NCBI RefSeq assembly: GCF_031844705.1
Contig: NZ_CP134609.1
Coordinates: forward strand, 744,001 to 808,000
Direction: 5' to 3'
From: Streptomyces sp. ITFR-16
GTDB lineage: Bacteria > Actinomycetota > Actinomycetes > Streptomycetales > Streptomycetaceae
DNA length: 64,000 bases
Below the pieces are notes generated by a model. It was not told where the DNA came from, did no database searches, and was given only the letters and a program-made list of their open reading frames with translations. Below, piece by piece: positions 8,545 to 16,455 of this stretch. Position numbers and translations under genes: made by a program. The stretch's first letter is position 1. Each line of letters opens with the position of its first letter.

Positions 8545-9384
8545 TCAGGCGTCGGCCAGGACCGCGAGGGCCGCTTCCGCGCTTCCGTGGGCGAGCACCA
8601 TCGCGTGCACCCAGCGCTCGACGCCGAAGGCGACACACGAGCTGTGGGCGGCGCCCGAGGAGCCCGCCCGAATGGCCAGGCGCTCGCCGAAGAAGTTGCG
8701 GTGCCGGTTGACCGAGGCGATGGCCGTTCCGTCGGGGGCGCTGTACTCGTGCTTGACAGGGTCGAGGGCCATGAGCTTCGCCCGCGACGCACTGCGGTCG
8801 TAGAACGGGTCGTCGGCCGTCGCGCGGGTCAGGGAGAGACCGAGACGTGCGGCCACGTCTTCCACGAACTCGCCGCCGCGCCGGAGGTGTTCCACCGCAC
8901 CGTCCCTGGTTCCCAGGTAGATCACCTCGCGCATGTGGAAGCCCCACAGGCGGCGCAGACCCTCGTAGTGGGTCTCGTTGCGGAAGCAGCGGCCGGTGCC
9001 GGACAGCCGGAGGCCGTCGTCGCCGACGTCCTGGCCCTCCAGGGCGAGCAGCAGGCCGTAGCAGGTGGCCGACGGCAGGAAGTAGCCGGTCGCGGTCAGG
9101 GGCAGCCCCTCCGGGGTGCCTCCGCTCGCCAGCGCCTCGTACGACTCGGACGCCAACCGGCCTGCGGGTACGCCGAGATGGGGGAAGTTGCGGAAGTAGT
9201 CGAGGCGGACGAGCCCTTCGGCGGGCAGCAGGGGCGGGCCGAGCACCTCGGGCGCGGCGAGCCGGCCGGCCAGGCCCGACAGCAGGCTGTCGAGCCCGCG
9301 GAACAGTGCCGTGCGGGTGGGATCGAGGACGACAAGGCCCGCTCCGGGGCTGTTGAGCACGGCTGCCGACGGGGTGGTGATCAT
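8545..9384 (-). CDS. Amino acid:[carrier protein] ligase, seryl-tRNA-synthetase-like
   Basis: 279 aa. Class II aminoacyl-tRNA-synthetase catalytic core without a tRNA-binding arm, as in the amino acid:carrier-protein ligases related to archaeal-type SerRS. Motif 2 is RCFRNE (132-137) and motif 3 is AFGVERW (252-258, Arg257). Cys108, Glu153 and Cys250 sit where the family places its three zinc ligands. The enzyme would adenylate an amino acid and load it on the carrier protein encoded 127 bp downstream, doing the job of an NRPS adenylation domain. The ATG at 9384 has ACGGAG 8 nt upstream; an in-frame start 14 codons earlier lacks this. Known members use Gly, Ala or related small amino acids; this one's substrate is not predictable from sequence. 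Confidence 0.85.
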   Translation of the reverse strand: MITTPSAAVLNSPGAGLVVLDPTRTALFRGLDSLLSGLAGRLAAPEVLGPPLLPAEGLVRLDYFRNFPHLGVPAGRLASESYEALASGGTPEGLPLTATGYFLPSATCYGLLLALEGQDVGDDGLRLSGTGRCFRNETHYEGLRRLWGFHMREVIYLGTRDGAVEHLRRGGEFVEDVAARLGLSLTRATADDPFYDRSASRAKLMALDPVKHEYSAPDGTAIASVNRHRNFFGERLAIRAGSSGAAHSSCVAFGVERWVHAMVLAHGSAEAALAVLADA

Positions 9385-9522
9385 GTTTTTCGCTCCGTGG
9401 AGGATCTGGGGCTCCCGGCCGTGCACCAGCCCGCACGTCCATGAGTCCGCTGTCGACGGGCACCGCGCAGGCGCCGGCCATGGTGAGCGCTCCGCTCGCC
9501 GCGAACCGGCCCCGGGCTGGAG

Positions 9523-9552
9523 ACACTAGAACGCCAGGACGCATGTTGTCTA
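9523..9552 (-). promoter_or_regulatory. Predicted promoter of ligase/carrier-protein operon
   Basis: Read on the minus strand: -35 TAGACA (plus positions 9547-9552), 18-bp spacer, -10 TAGTGT (9523-9528), fitting the TTGACA/TAGNNT pattern of Streptomyces vegetative promoters. The -35 lies inside the left palindrome. Confidence 0.5.
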
Positions 9553-9557
9553 GACCA
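9546..9557. promoter_or_regulatory. dre-like operator 1 (TTGTCTAGACCA)
   Basis: Differs by one base from the core TGGTCTAGACCA of the DasR-responsive element (established for GntR/HutC-type regulators in Streptomyces). It overlaps the predicted -35 of the minus-strand operon. A GntR/HutC regulator is encoded at the end of this cluster (15288-16121). Confidence 0.6.
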
Positions 9558-9604
9558 ACGGTGACGGCATGACACGTCGCCATACCGTGCTTCGGCCTAC
9601 CCAC

Positions 9605-9633
9605 TTGACAGACCTTGCGGTCTAGACCATTGT
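9605..9633 (+). promoter_or_regulatory. Predicted promoter of oxygenase operon
   Basis: -35 TTGACA (9605-9610), 17-bp spacer, -10 CATTGT (9628-9633). The right palindrome occupies the spacer, the position expected for a repressor that blocks RNA polymerase. Confidence 0.55.
9618..9629. promoter_or_regulatory. dre-like operator 2 (CGGTCTAGACCA)
   Basis: Contains a perfect 10-bp palindrome GGTCTAGACC (9619-9628) and differs from the DasR core TGGTCTAGACCA by one base. It sits between -35 and -10 of the oxygenase promoter, 72 bp from operator 1. Confidence 0.62.
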
Positions 9634-9741
9634 GCGGGCTCAGCCACTTCTTCCCCTGCCCCGTCGGTCTGCGGGCCGCCGCGCCGCACCACCCGGCCCG
9701 GCATCCCCGCAGCCGCGGTCCCGCACGCCCGAAGGACCAGC

Positions 9742-10815
9742 ATGCGCACCACCACGACACCGCGCTCCCGGATACCCCGTCTCCACCGGGCCGCCACCGA
9801 CCGGCCCTACTTCAGCAACGACGGGGAGTCCTATCTCGCCCAGACCACGCTGCGCGAGCTCGAGAAGTCGCGGCCCCTGCGCGTCCTGTCCGAGGAGGAC
9901 TTCGCGCACTGGCAGACGTACGGCTACGTCATCGTCCGCGAGGCGGTGTCCCCGGACTCCGCACGCCAACTGCTCGACTTCACCTGGGACTTCCAGGGGC
10001 TGGATCCGACACGCCCCGACACCTGGTACGAGGACCGCCCCTGGCGCTCCCAGCTCGATCAGCAACTGCACATCTACGGATTCGTCGAGGCGTACCACCA
10101 CCAACTGCTGTGGGAAAACCGTCAGAACAGCCGGGTGTACGACGCGTTCGTGGACGTGTGGGACGCGGAGGAGCTGTGGGTCACCCTGGACCGGCTCAAC
10201 CTCAACCCGCCCAACCGGGGCAACCGTGACCGGGCTCTCATCGACCCCACCGATCGCGGCTTCGACATCGAGCTGCACTGGGACATCGACACCACGCTCG
10301 GCGTTCCCCCTCAGCGTGTCCAGGGCATCATCGCGCTCAACGACACCCGGCCCGAGACCGGTGGCTTCCAGTGCTGCCCGGAGCTGTTCCGGCGCTTCGA
10401 CACCTGGCGCCCCCTGCAGCCGGAGGGCCGCGATCCGCTGCGCCCGGAGATGGACCGTGCGGAGTTCCCCGTGGTCCGGCCCGACCTGCGCCCCGGCGAT
10501 CTGCTGATCTGGAACGGCCTTCTCGCCCACGGGGTTGCCCGCAACGTCTCCGAGAGCGGGGTCCGCGCCGTGCAGTACCTGTCGATGATGCCCGCCCTGG
10601 AGGAGCACGAGCGGCTGCGGAAGTCCCGCGTCCAGTCATGGGAGCAACTGCGCACCCCGCGCTGGAACCGCACTCTGGTCGGCGATCCGGTCCTGGCAGA
10701 GGCCAAGCGCTACCCCACGGCCGAGCTCAACAGCCTCGGCAGCCGGCTTCTCGGCCTCTCCTCCTGGCACGACCGGCCCTCGTCCGAGGAGTCCGCGTGC
10801 GCCGCGTCTGCCTGA
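9742..10815 (+). CDS. Phytanoyl-CoA-dioxygenase (PhyH)-family oxygenase
   Basis: 357 aa Fe(II)/2-oxoglutarate-dependent oxygenase. The iron triad is His179-x-Asp181 (HWDID) and His263 (LLAHG); Arg275 (SGVRAVQY) is placed to bind 2-oxoglutarate. PhyH enzymes in natural-product clusters hydroxylate or chlorinate amino acids or carrier-bound intermediates; this one would probably hydroxylate. First gene of the plus-strand operon. The next gene starts 19 bp before its stop. Confidence 0.82.
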   Translation: MRTTTTPRSRIPRLHRAATDRPYFSNDGESYLAQTTLRELEKSRPLRVLSEEDFAHWQTYGYVIVREAVSPDSARQLLDFTWDFQGLDPTRPDTWYEDRPWRSQLDQQLHIYGFVEAYHHQLLWENRQNSRVYDAFVDVWDAEELWVTLDRLNLNPPNRGNRDRALIDPTDRGFDIELHWDIDTTLGVPPQRVQGIIALNDTRPETGGFQCCPELFRRFDTWRPLQPEGRDPLRPEMDRAEFPVVRPDLRPGDLLIWNGLLAHGVARNVSESGVRAVQYLSMMPALEEHERLRKSRVQSWEQLRTPRWNRTLVGDPVLAEAKRYPTAELNSLGSRLLGLSSWHDRPSSEESACAASA

Positions 10816-12107
10816 CCCTGCCCACCAACCGGCTCTGCCCCGACACCCTGGTGGCGGTCTCGGCCGAAGCCGCATACGGTGCGAGGGAGTTCGGGGCCGA
10901 GGTACATCTGCTCGTACTGGACTCCGCCGACGCGTCGGCCCGCGACGTCCACCGCAAGACCCTCGCGGCCCTGCCTGCACACGCCGGTGTCGTCGTGCAC
11001 CATCTGGACGAGGCGGCGCAGCACACCTTCCTGGCGAAGACCGCCGCGCACTCGGGGGCCGCAGATCCGGACCGGCTGGTCGCCCTCATGCTGCCGGAAG
11101 GCGTCTCCTACGGCGCCTGCACCAACCGGGCGTTCCTGATCGCCGAGTCACTGGGGTGTTCTTCGGTGCACCGCAGGGACTCCGACAGCAGCTACCAGCA
11201 GCACAACGGCGCACCGGTCTTCCCCCTGGAGCACGAGCTTGCCCATCTCGGCGAGCGTGCCGGCGCCGTACGGGACCGGGTGTCGTCCAGCAGGCTGGAT
11301 CCGGCCCAGGCGGACCGGCCGGTGGCCCTGGTCGGCGGATCGTTCATCGGGCCGATGTCCGTCGACCTCGACGAGATACGGTCCTTCGACCCCGCCGTGT
11401 ACGAGACGGTCGTCACCCTGTCCGTACCGGACGACGCTCCCCCCTTGTGGAAACCGCAGTTGGTGGCAAACGCATTCCGCGGCGGGGGAGACACACCCTT
11501 CACCGGCGACCGTACGACCCTGGCCCGGGTCTCCCCCGCGCACGTCGACATGTGCAACGTCGCCCTCACACGCGAGGTGTACGGGCGGCTGCCGCTTCCG
11601 CCCGCCCGCGAAACCATCGGCAGCGACTACTTCCTCCTGCACGCGGTGTACGGCGCCCGGCTCCCCGGCGTACTGCACAACCGGCACATCGTGAACCACC
11701 ACACTCCGGAGCGCCGCACCGACGCGGGGTTCCTCGCCTACCAGGTGCGGCTGGCCAAGTTCTTCCTGGCCGTCCCCCGACTGCACCGCGCCTACGCGGC
11801 CATGACCGCCGCAGGTCCAGCCCTGGTCGACGGCGCGGGCGGGCTCCGCACCGAAACCGTCACGGATCTTGTGCGGGCAGCCGTGCACGCGAACCGTGCG
11901 GCGGACATGCGCCGGCTGGACACCCTCGACGGCGCCTTCCGCTCGCTCGGCGGCCGTTGGACCGGCGCCGCGGACTTCCTGGGAGAGCGCCGAGCCGACC
12001 TCCTGAACGAGGCACAGGCAGACATGGCGGAGTTCGTACAGCTGCTCGAAGCCTGGCCGGCGCTGACCAAATCCAGCAGGGAACAAGGATCGGTGAACAA
12101 CCGATGA
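10797..12107 (+). CDS. Unknown-function protein, resembles DUF6271
   Basis: 436 aa. The chosen GTG at 10797 has GAGGAG just upstream and overlaps the oxygenase gene by 19 bp; the open frame extends further upstream without a start signal. The N-terminus (VRRVCLTLPTNRLCPDTLVAVSAEAA, then AEVHLLVLDSAD) looks like the first strand and helix of a nucleotide-sugar glycosyltransferase-like fold. I recall this layout from the actinobacterial DUF6271 family but cannot confirm it. A DMCNVALTREVY stretch and many His (HNRHIVNHHTPERRT) are notable. No catalytic assignment is safe. Its stop overlaps the next gene (ATGA), so it belongs to the biosynthetic operon. Confidence 0.6.
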   Translation: MRRVCLTLPTNRLCPDTLVAVSAEAAYGAREFGAEVHLLVLDSADASARDVHRKTLAALPAHAGVVVHHLDEAAQHTFLAKTAAHSGAADPDRLVALMLPEGVSYGACTNRAFLIAESLGCSSVHRRDSDSSYQQHNGAPVFPLEHELAHLGERAGAVRDRVSSSRLDPAQADRPVALVGGSFIGPMSVDLDEIRSFDPAVYETVVTLSVPDDAPPLWKPQLVANAFRGGGDTPFTGDRTTLARVSPAHVDMCNVALTREVYGRLPLPPARETIGSDYFLLHAVYGARLPGVLHNRHIVNHHTPERRTDAGFLAYQVRLAKFFLAVPRLHRAYAAMTAAGPALVDGAGGLRTETVTDLVRAAVHANRAADMRRLDTLDGAFRSLGGRWTGAADFLGERRADLLNEAQADMAEFVQLLEAWPALTKSSREQGSVNNR

Positions 12108-13873
12108 CATCACACTCGCGCGTCGTGGGCGACAACCGCCGCACATCCCAACGCACCCTGACCGCCCGCTTCGGCGGAGGCACCGAGCGCGTGGGCCCGC
12201 CGACCATGGCCCAGGCCAACATGATTCGGTGCATCCTGCGCGACGACCCGGTCCAGATCAACATCCACGACGTCTGGCCGGTCCCGGCCGACGTCACGGT
12301 GCACAGCGCGGTCGACGCACTGCGGGTCCTCGTCGAACGTCACGAGTCCCTTCGCACCACGTTCCCCGGTGCCGTCTCACTCACTGAGCTCGGCGAGCAG
12401 GCCGTGGCCGCTGAAGGGGAATTCACCGTCGTGGTCCGCGACCACGACGCACTGCCCTCGGAGCCCGCTCAGTACGCCGAAGCGGTCGCCCGCGACGCAC
12501 GCGTCGACCGATTCCACCTGGACCGGGATTTCCCCCTGCGGATCACTCTGCTCACCGTGGAGGAAGTCCCCGCGTACGTCTGCCTGGTCGCGAGCCATGC
12601 GGCGGCGGACGGAGGTGCGCTGACCATTCTGCAGGAGGAGTGGCGCACGCTGGTCACCGGCGGTGATCTGCCGGTCGTGAAGGCCCTGGCACCGCTCGAT
12701 CTCGCGCTCGACGAGCTGTCGCCGGCAGGCCGGCGCAAATCCGAGGCATCGCTGCGCTACTGGGAGCACATCATCCGCACCGGGCCGCAGGCCATGTTCG
12801 CGGAACCCCGTGTCGTCCCCGGCGACCACGCTCAGGCACAGCTCACCCTGCGTTCGCGACGGGCGGGAACAGCGCTCACCGCTGCGGCCTCGCGCACCGG
12901 CAGCCCGGCGCCGACCGTGCTGCTGGCCGCCTGGTGCACGCTCGTGGGCCACCGGGCGGGCCAGAGCACCTGCGTCACCGCAGCCCCGACCTCCAACCGG
13001 CACAGCCCGGCTCTCGCCCGCTCGGTGACCGCCCTCTCGCAGGATTCGCTGCTCCGGCTCGACCTCTCGGGGCCGACGTTCGACGCGGTCCTCCGCAAGG
13101 CATGGGGCGCCGCCCTCGACGCGTACCGGCACAGCAGGTTCGACTCGGTGCGGCTGTGGGACATGATCGAACGCACCACGCACGACCGCGGCAGCCACTT
13201 CGGCCGTGACGTGGTGTTCAACGATGTCAGCACCGTCCTCGGCGCACGCCAGGACGACGCACGGACACAGGCGCGGGAACCCGGCCTCGAACTGACCTGG
13301 GGGCCGGACCAGGAGCTTCCCACCCGTGTGCTGACCTTCGTGCACGCCACGGAGCCGGTGCTCCGACTCGCCCTGTGGGCGGACCGGCATCTGTTCGAGC
13401 GTCACGAGGCCGAGGAGTTCCTCACGGGGCTCGTGCTGTTGCTGGAGGCCGTGGCGGACCACGACGTACCGCTGGATTCATTGACCGACGTCACCGGTGT
13501 GCGGCCCGCACGGCGGGGCGCTGACTGGCGCCGGATCGACGGGTGCTGGGTCTCACCGCAGGCGATCGCCGAAGCCCTCGGGGCCGTCGCGGGCACCGCG
13601 CACGTAGCCGTCGAACCCGCAGGCCGGGAGGACGTCACCGGTACGGAGGGCCGGCTCATCGCGTTCGTGGCAGCGGGCGACGACCTCACGCTCACCCCCG
13701 GACGCGTGCACGCCGCGCTGATGGATGCCCGGCCCACCCGCCCGGAAGTTCTCGCCCCCCACTGGTACGTCATCGTCCCGGCTCCGCCGTCCGCCCCCGG
13801 TGACACCGACGCCTGGCGTCGTCTACCGGTTCTCACCGAAGGGAACGGCCGAAGCGCGGCCGATGCGACATGA
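12104..13873 (+). CDS. Free-standing NRPS condensation-domain protein
   Basis: 589 aa condensation-domain fold with a C-terminal extension of roughly 130 residues. The C2-type motif RHESLRTTF (79-87) is clear. The catalytic HHxxxDG motif reads SHAAADG (164-170): the second His and Asp-Gly are kept while the first His is Ser. It would join a carrier-bound amino acid to an amine or alcohol acceptor, or bind such intermediates. It starts with ATGA overlapping the upstream stop and ends with ATGA overlapping the MFS gene, so all four genes are translationally coupled. No adenylation or thioesterase domain is attached. Confidence 0.82.
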   Translation: MTSHSRVVGDNRRTSQRTLTARFGGGTERVGPPTMAQANMIRCILRDDPVQINIHDVWPVPADVTVHSAVDALRVLVERHESLRTTFPGAVSLTELGEQAVAAEGEFTVVVRDHDALPSEPAQYAEAVARDARVDRFHLDRDFPLRITLLTVEEVPAYVCLVASHAAADGGALTILQEEWRTLVTGGDLPVVKALAPLDLALDELSPAGRRKSEASLRYWEHIIRTGPQAMFAEPRVVPGDHAQAQLTLRSRRAGTALTAAASRTGSPAPTVLLAAWCTLVGHRAGQSTCVTAAPTSNRHSPALARSVTALSQDSLLRLDLSGPTFDAVLRKAWGAALDAYRHSRFDSVRLWDMIERTTHDRGSHFGRDVVFNDVSTVLGARQDDARTQAREPGLELTWGPDQELPTRVLTFVHATEPVLRLALWADRHLFERHEAEEFLTGLVLLLEAVADHDVPLDSLTDVTGVRPARRGADWRRIDGCWVSPQAIAEALGAVAGTAHVAVEPAGREDVTGTEGRLIAFVAAGDDLTLTPGRVHAALMDARPTRPEVLAPHWYVIVPAPPSAPGDTDAWRRLPVLTEGNGRSAADAT

Positions 13874-15192
13874 CCACCCACGAGAAGTCCGAAGCCGTAG
13901 CCGGGGCCGTACCCAGCCCATGGCGGTCGGGGCCCTTCCGCCTGTTCTTCACCGCGCGCAGCGCCTCTCTCCTCGCCGACGGCATGCTCATGGTCTCACT
14001 GACCTCCGCCGTCCTCGGCACGGGTTACGGAGCCTCGGGGGTGGGCTACGCACTCGCCGCGTGGATGGCGCCCATCGTGCTGCTCGTCCTGTTCGGCGGC
14101 GTGCTGGCCGACCGGTTCACGCCGCAGGTCATGATGGTCGCCGCCGACCTGGTGCGCATGGTCGCCATGATCGCCATGGGGGCGCTGCTCACCTTCACCG
14201 ATGCCCGGTTGTGGCAGATCATGGCGCTGATGGCGCTCAGCGGCGCCGCCACAGCCCTCTTCCAGCCGGGCCTGGCGAGCATGGTTCCCCAGGTCGCGCA
14301 GGACATCCAGCGGGCCAACGCGCTGCTGCGTGTCTCGGAGGCCATGAGTGCCCTGCTCGGTCCCGGCCTCGCCGGCCTCCTGGTCGCGTACTGGGACGTG
14401 GCCGGGTCGTATGCGGTGATTGCCGCCGCGTACGCGCTGAGCGCCCTCGGTCTGCTGCCCCTGCGCAGGCTCGCCACGCGTCGTGCCGAGGGCGACGCGC
14501 CGATGCTGCGGCGTCTCGCCACCGGCTGGCAGGAGTTCCGTTCGCGGGACTGGCTGTGGGGCGTCATCGGCATCTGGGCGGTGTTCGGCCTGTTCGTCTT
14601 CGGCCCGGCCCTCCCTCTGGGCGCTTCCCTCATCACCGAGCAGCACGGCGCCAACGGCTTCGGCTGGATCGCCTCCGCCGACGGTGCGGGAACCATCGTC
14701 GGCGGCCTCATGGGCATGCGCGTACGGCCCCGGCGGCCCATCGTCGCCGGAGCGCTCGCCATGCTGTTGTTCACCCTCAACCCGCTGGCTCCCGCGCTCG
14801 AATGGTCTTTCACCGCCACCGCGGCCGCGCATGTCCTGGGCGGCATCGGCTTCGCCTTCTGGGGCGTCATGTGGGCGACCAGCGTCCAGACTCACATTCC
14901 GCTCGCCGTACTGAGCAGGGTTTCCGCCTATGACGTCGCGGGCTCCATCATGGTCATCCCTGTGGGCCGGGCGCTGGCAGGCCCGGCGGCCGAGGCCTTC
15001 GGCCCGAACGAGGTGCTGATCTTCTCCTCCGTCATGGCGCTCGTCTGCCTCGGCGCGATGCTGTGCGTACCAGCGGTACGGCGTCTGGGCCGGGAGCCGG
15101 AATACGCGGAGGTCGTGACGGCGGCTGCGCCCCCGCCGTACGACGGCGGCGCGGCAACCGATGAGGAGCACCCCTCCCCCACCGCCCGGTAG
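13870..15192 (+). CDS. MFS transporter, probable exporter of cluster product
   Basis: 440 aa with 12 predicted transmembrane segments and an MFS loop between helices 2 and 3 (GGVLADRFTPQ). It resembles the MFS_3 / enterobactin-exporter-like group common in biosynthetic clusters. Starts with ATGA overlap to the condensation protein. The acidic and Pro-rich C-terminal tail (about 40 aa) is cytoplasmic. Most likely exports the product and may give self-protection. Confidence 0.85.
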   Translation: MTTHEKSEAVAGAVPSPWRSGPFRLFFTARSASLLADGMLMVSLTSAVLGTGYGASGVGYALAAWMAPIVLLVLFGGVLADRFTPQVMMVAADLVRMVAMIAMGALLTFTDARLWQIMALMALSGAATALFQPGLASMVPQVAQDIQRANALLRVSEAMSALLGPGLAGLLVAYWDVAGSYAVIAAAYALSALGLLPLRRLATRRAEGDAPMLRRLATGWQEFRSRDWLWGVIGIWAVFGLFVFGPALPLGASLITEQHGANGFGWIASADGAGTIVGGLMGMRVRPRRPIVAGALAMLLFTLNPLAPALEWSFTATAAAHVLGGIGFAFWGVMWATSVQTHIPLAVLSRVSAYDVAGSIMVIPVGRALAGPAAEAFGPNEVLIFSSVMALVCLGAMLCVPAVRRLGREPEYAEVVTAAAPPPYDGGAATDEEHPSPTAR

Positions 15193-15287
15193 GGCCGACG
15201 GTCGCGCTGCCAGCCACTGGCCGACGGTCGACGACGTGGCCGGAAGGCTGACCAGCCATCTCCGAATGAGGCGGGGAGGAACGAGCC

Positions 15288-16121
15288 ATGCAGGCCGGCT
15301 CTTCGGGTGCCGTACCGAAACGCGAGCGGGTCCGGGGGTATCTGCTCGGACTGATCGAGTCGGGAGCACCAGGCGACGTGATCCCGTCCGAACGCCGGCT
15401 CTGCGGCGAACTGGGCGTGTCCCGGCCGACGTTGCGCGCCGCCGTGGACGAGCTGGTGGCGACGGGGCAGCTCGTGCGGGAGCACGGCCGGGGCATGTTC
15501 GTCGCACCCGCCAAGATCACCCAGGAGCTCGTCGCCGCCGAGTCCTCGTTCGCCGTTCCGCCGGCAGCGGGGACGTGGTCGAGCACCGTCCTGGAGATGT
15601 CCACCGGTCGGGCCGGGGCGCGCATCGGCCGCAGACTGCGGGTCCCGCCCGCGGCCGAGCTGGTGTACATCGCCCGCCTACGGCTGGTGGACGGGGCACC
15701 GGTGGCCATCGAGCACCTGCACATCCCGGTCGGCCTGGCGCCGGGGCTGACCCTTGCGGAGATGGAGGCCGGTGACCTCTACGACCATCTGCGCGAACAC
15801 CACCGGGTGGTCGTCCACGAGGCCGTGCAGTCCATAGAGCCGACGGTGGTCAACGAGGCGGAGGCGCAGGTCCTGGAGGTGCCGCTGCTCTCCCCCGCCC
15901 TCCTCATCGAGCGCCTGACGACGGACAGGACGGGCATGCCGGTGGAGTACGTGCGCTCCGTCTACCGGGGCGACTGGTACCGCATCGTCTCCCGGCTCGC
16001 CCTGGGCACCGGGGCGCCGGGCCGCCCGTCGGAGGGGCACTATCCCGGCATCCCTCCGGACGGCTTCGCGCACCGGGGCATCATCGCGTCCTCGACGACG
16101 GGTGACGTCCAGCCGACGTAG
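15288..16121 (+). CDS. GntR/HutC-family transcriptional regulator (DasR-like)
   Basis: 277 aa. N-terminal winged helix (residues 10-75; PSERRLCGELGVSRPTLRAAVDELVATG) and a C-terminal UTRA ligand domain (about 95-255) with the PVEYVRSVYRGDWYRIVSRL end seen in DasR-type HutC regulators. UTRA domains bind small sugars or amino-acid-like effectors. ATG at 15288 is preceded by GGGAGGAAC. A 12-bp direct repeat GGCCGACGGTCG (15193-15204 and 15219-15230) lies upstream. It is the natural candidate to bind the dre-like palindromes 6 kb upstream. Confidence 0.85.
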   Translation: MQAGSSGAVPKRERVRGYLLGLIESGAPGDVIPSERRLCGELGVSRPTLRAAVDELVATGQLVREHGRGMFVAPAKITQELVAAESSFAVPPAAGTWSSTVLEMSTGRAGARIGRRLRVPPAAELVYIARLRLVDGAPVAIEHLHIPVGLAPGLTLAEMEAGDLYDHLREHHRVVVHEAVQSIEPTVVNEAEAQVLEVPLLSPALLIERLTTDRTGMPVEYVRSVYRGDWYRIVSRLALGTGAPGRPSEGHYPGIPPDGFAHRGIIASSTTGDVQPT

Positions 16122-16191
16122 GTCCCGAGGGGCCCGTGATCGCGGTACGGGAGTACAGGCCCGGTACCCGGCCGGCTCCCAGGAATGATCA

Positions 16192-16225
16192 AGGGCCGGT
16201 TTCGGATACCTCCGAAACCGGCCCT
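16192..16225. terminator. Strong bidirectional terminator
   Basis: Perfect 15-bp stem (16192-16206 with 16211-16225) and a TACC tetraloop between the GntR gene (plus) and tRNA-Pro (minus). It can end both transcripts. Confidence 0.85.
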
Positions 16226-16244
16226 GATCTGCGACTGTCTCCAG

Positions 16245-16318
<74 letters not shown>

Positions 16319-16417
16319 ATACCCGCCTGACCTGGGGTTTCCCCCGGGCCGAACGCGCATGAGAACAATACCGCACTTCAGCCGGTGGTCACGAACGCCT
16401 TTCCCCGGCGGTGGCGC

Positions 16418-16448
16418 TTGACCTCAACCGCGCTTGACGTTGAACGCT
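16418..16448 (+). promoter_or_regulatory. Possible MerR-type promoter of transketolase operon
   Basis: TTGACC (16418-16423) is followed by an imperfect dyad, ACCTCAACC against GCTTGACGT (16421-16440), and a weak -10 about 19 bp from the -35. Long spacers with such a dyad are typical of MerR/SoxR-activated promoters. No good SD precedes the ATG at 16456, so the mRNA may be leaderless. No MerR gene is in the window. Confidence 0.35.
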
Positions 16449-16455
16449 GGGCCGC

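Larger units (their letters stand above)
9385..9741. promoter_or_regulatory. Divergent regulatory region with two dre-like palindromes
   Basis: 357 bp with no credible gene, between the ligase/carrier-protein operon (minus) and the oxygenase operon (plus). Each side has a plausible promoter, and each promoter is overlapped by a TCTAGAC-centred palindrome (listed separately). This layout lets one regulator control both operons. Confidence 0.7.

Noticed and set aside
15193..15230. GGCCGACGGTCG direct repeat as an autoregulatory GntR operator
   Set aside because: It lacks the TCTAGAC core seen in the two cluster operators and has no good dyad, so I could not support it as a site for the same protein.
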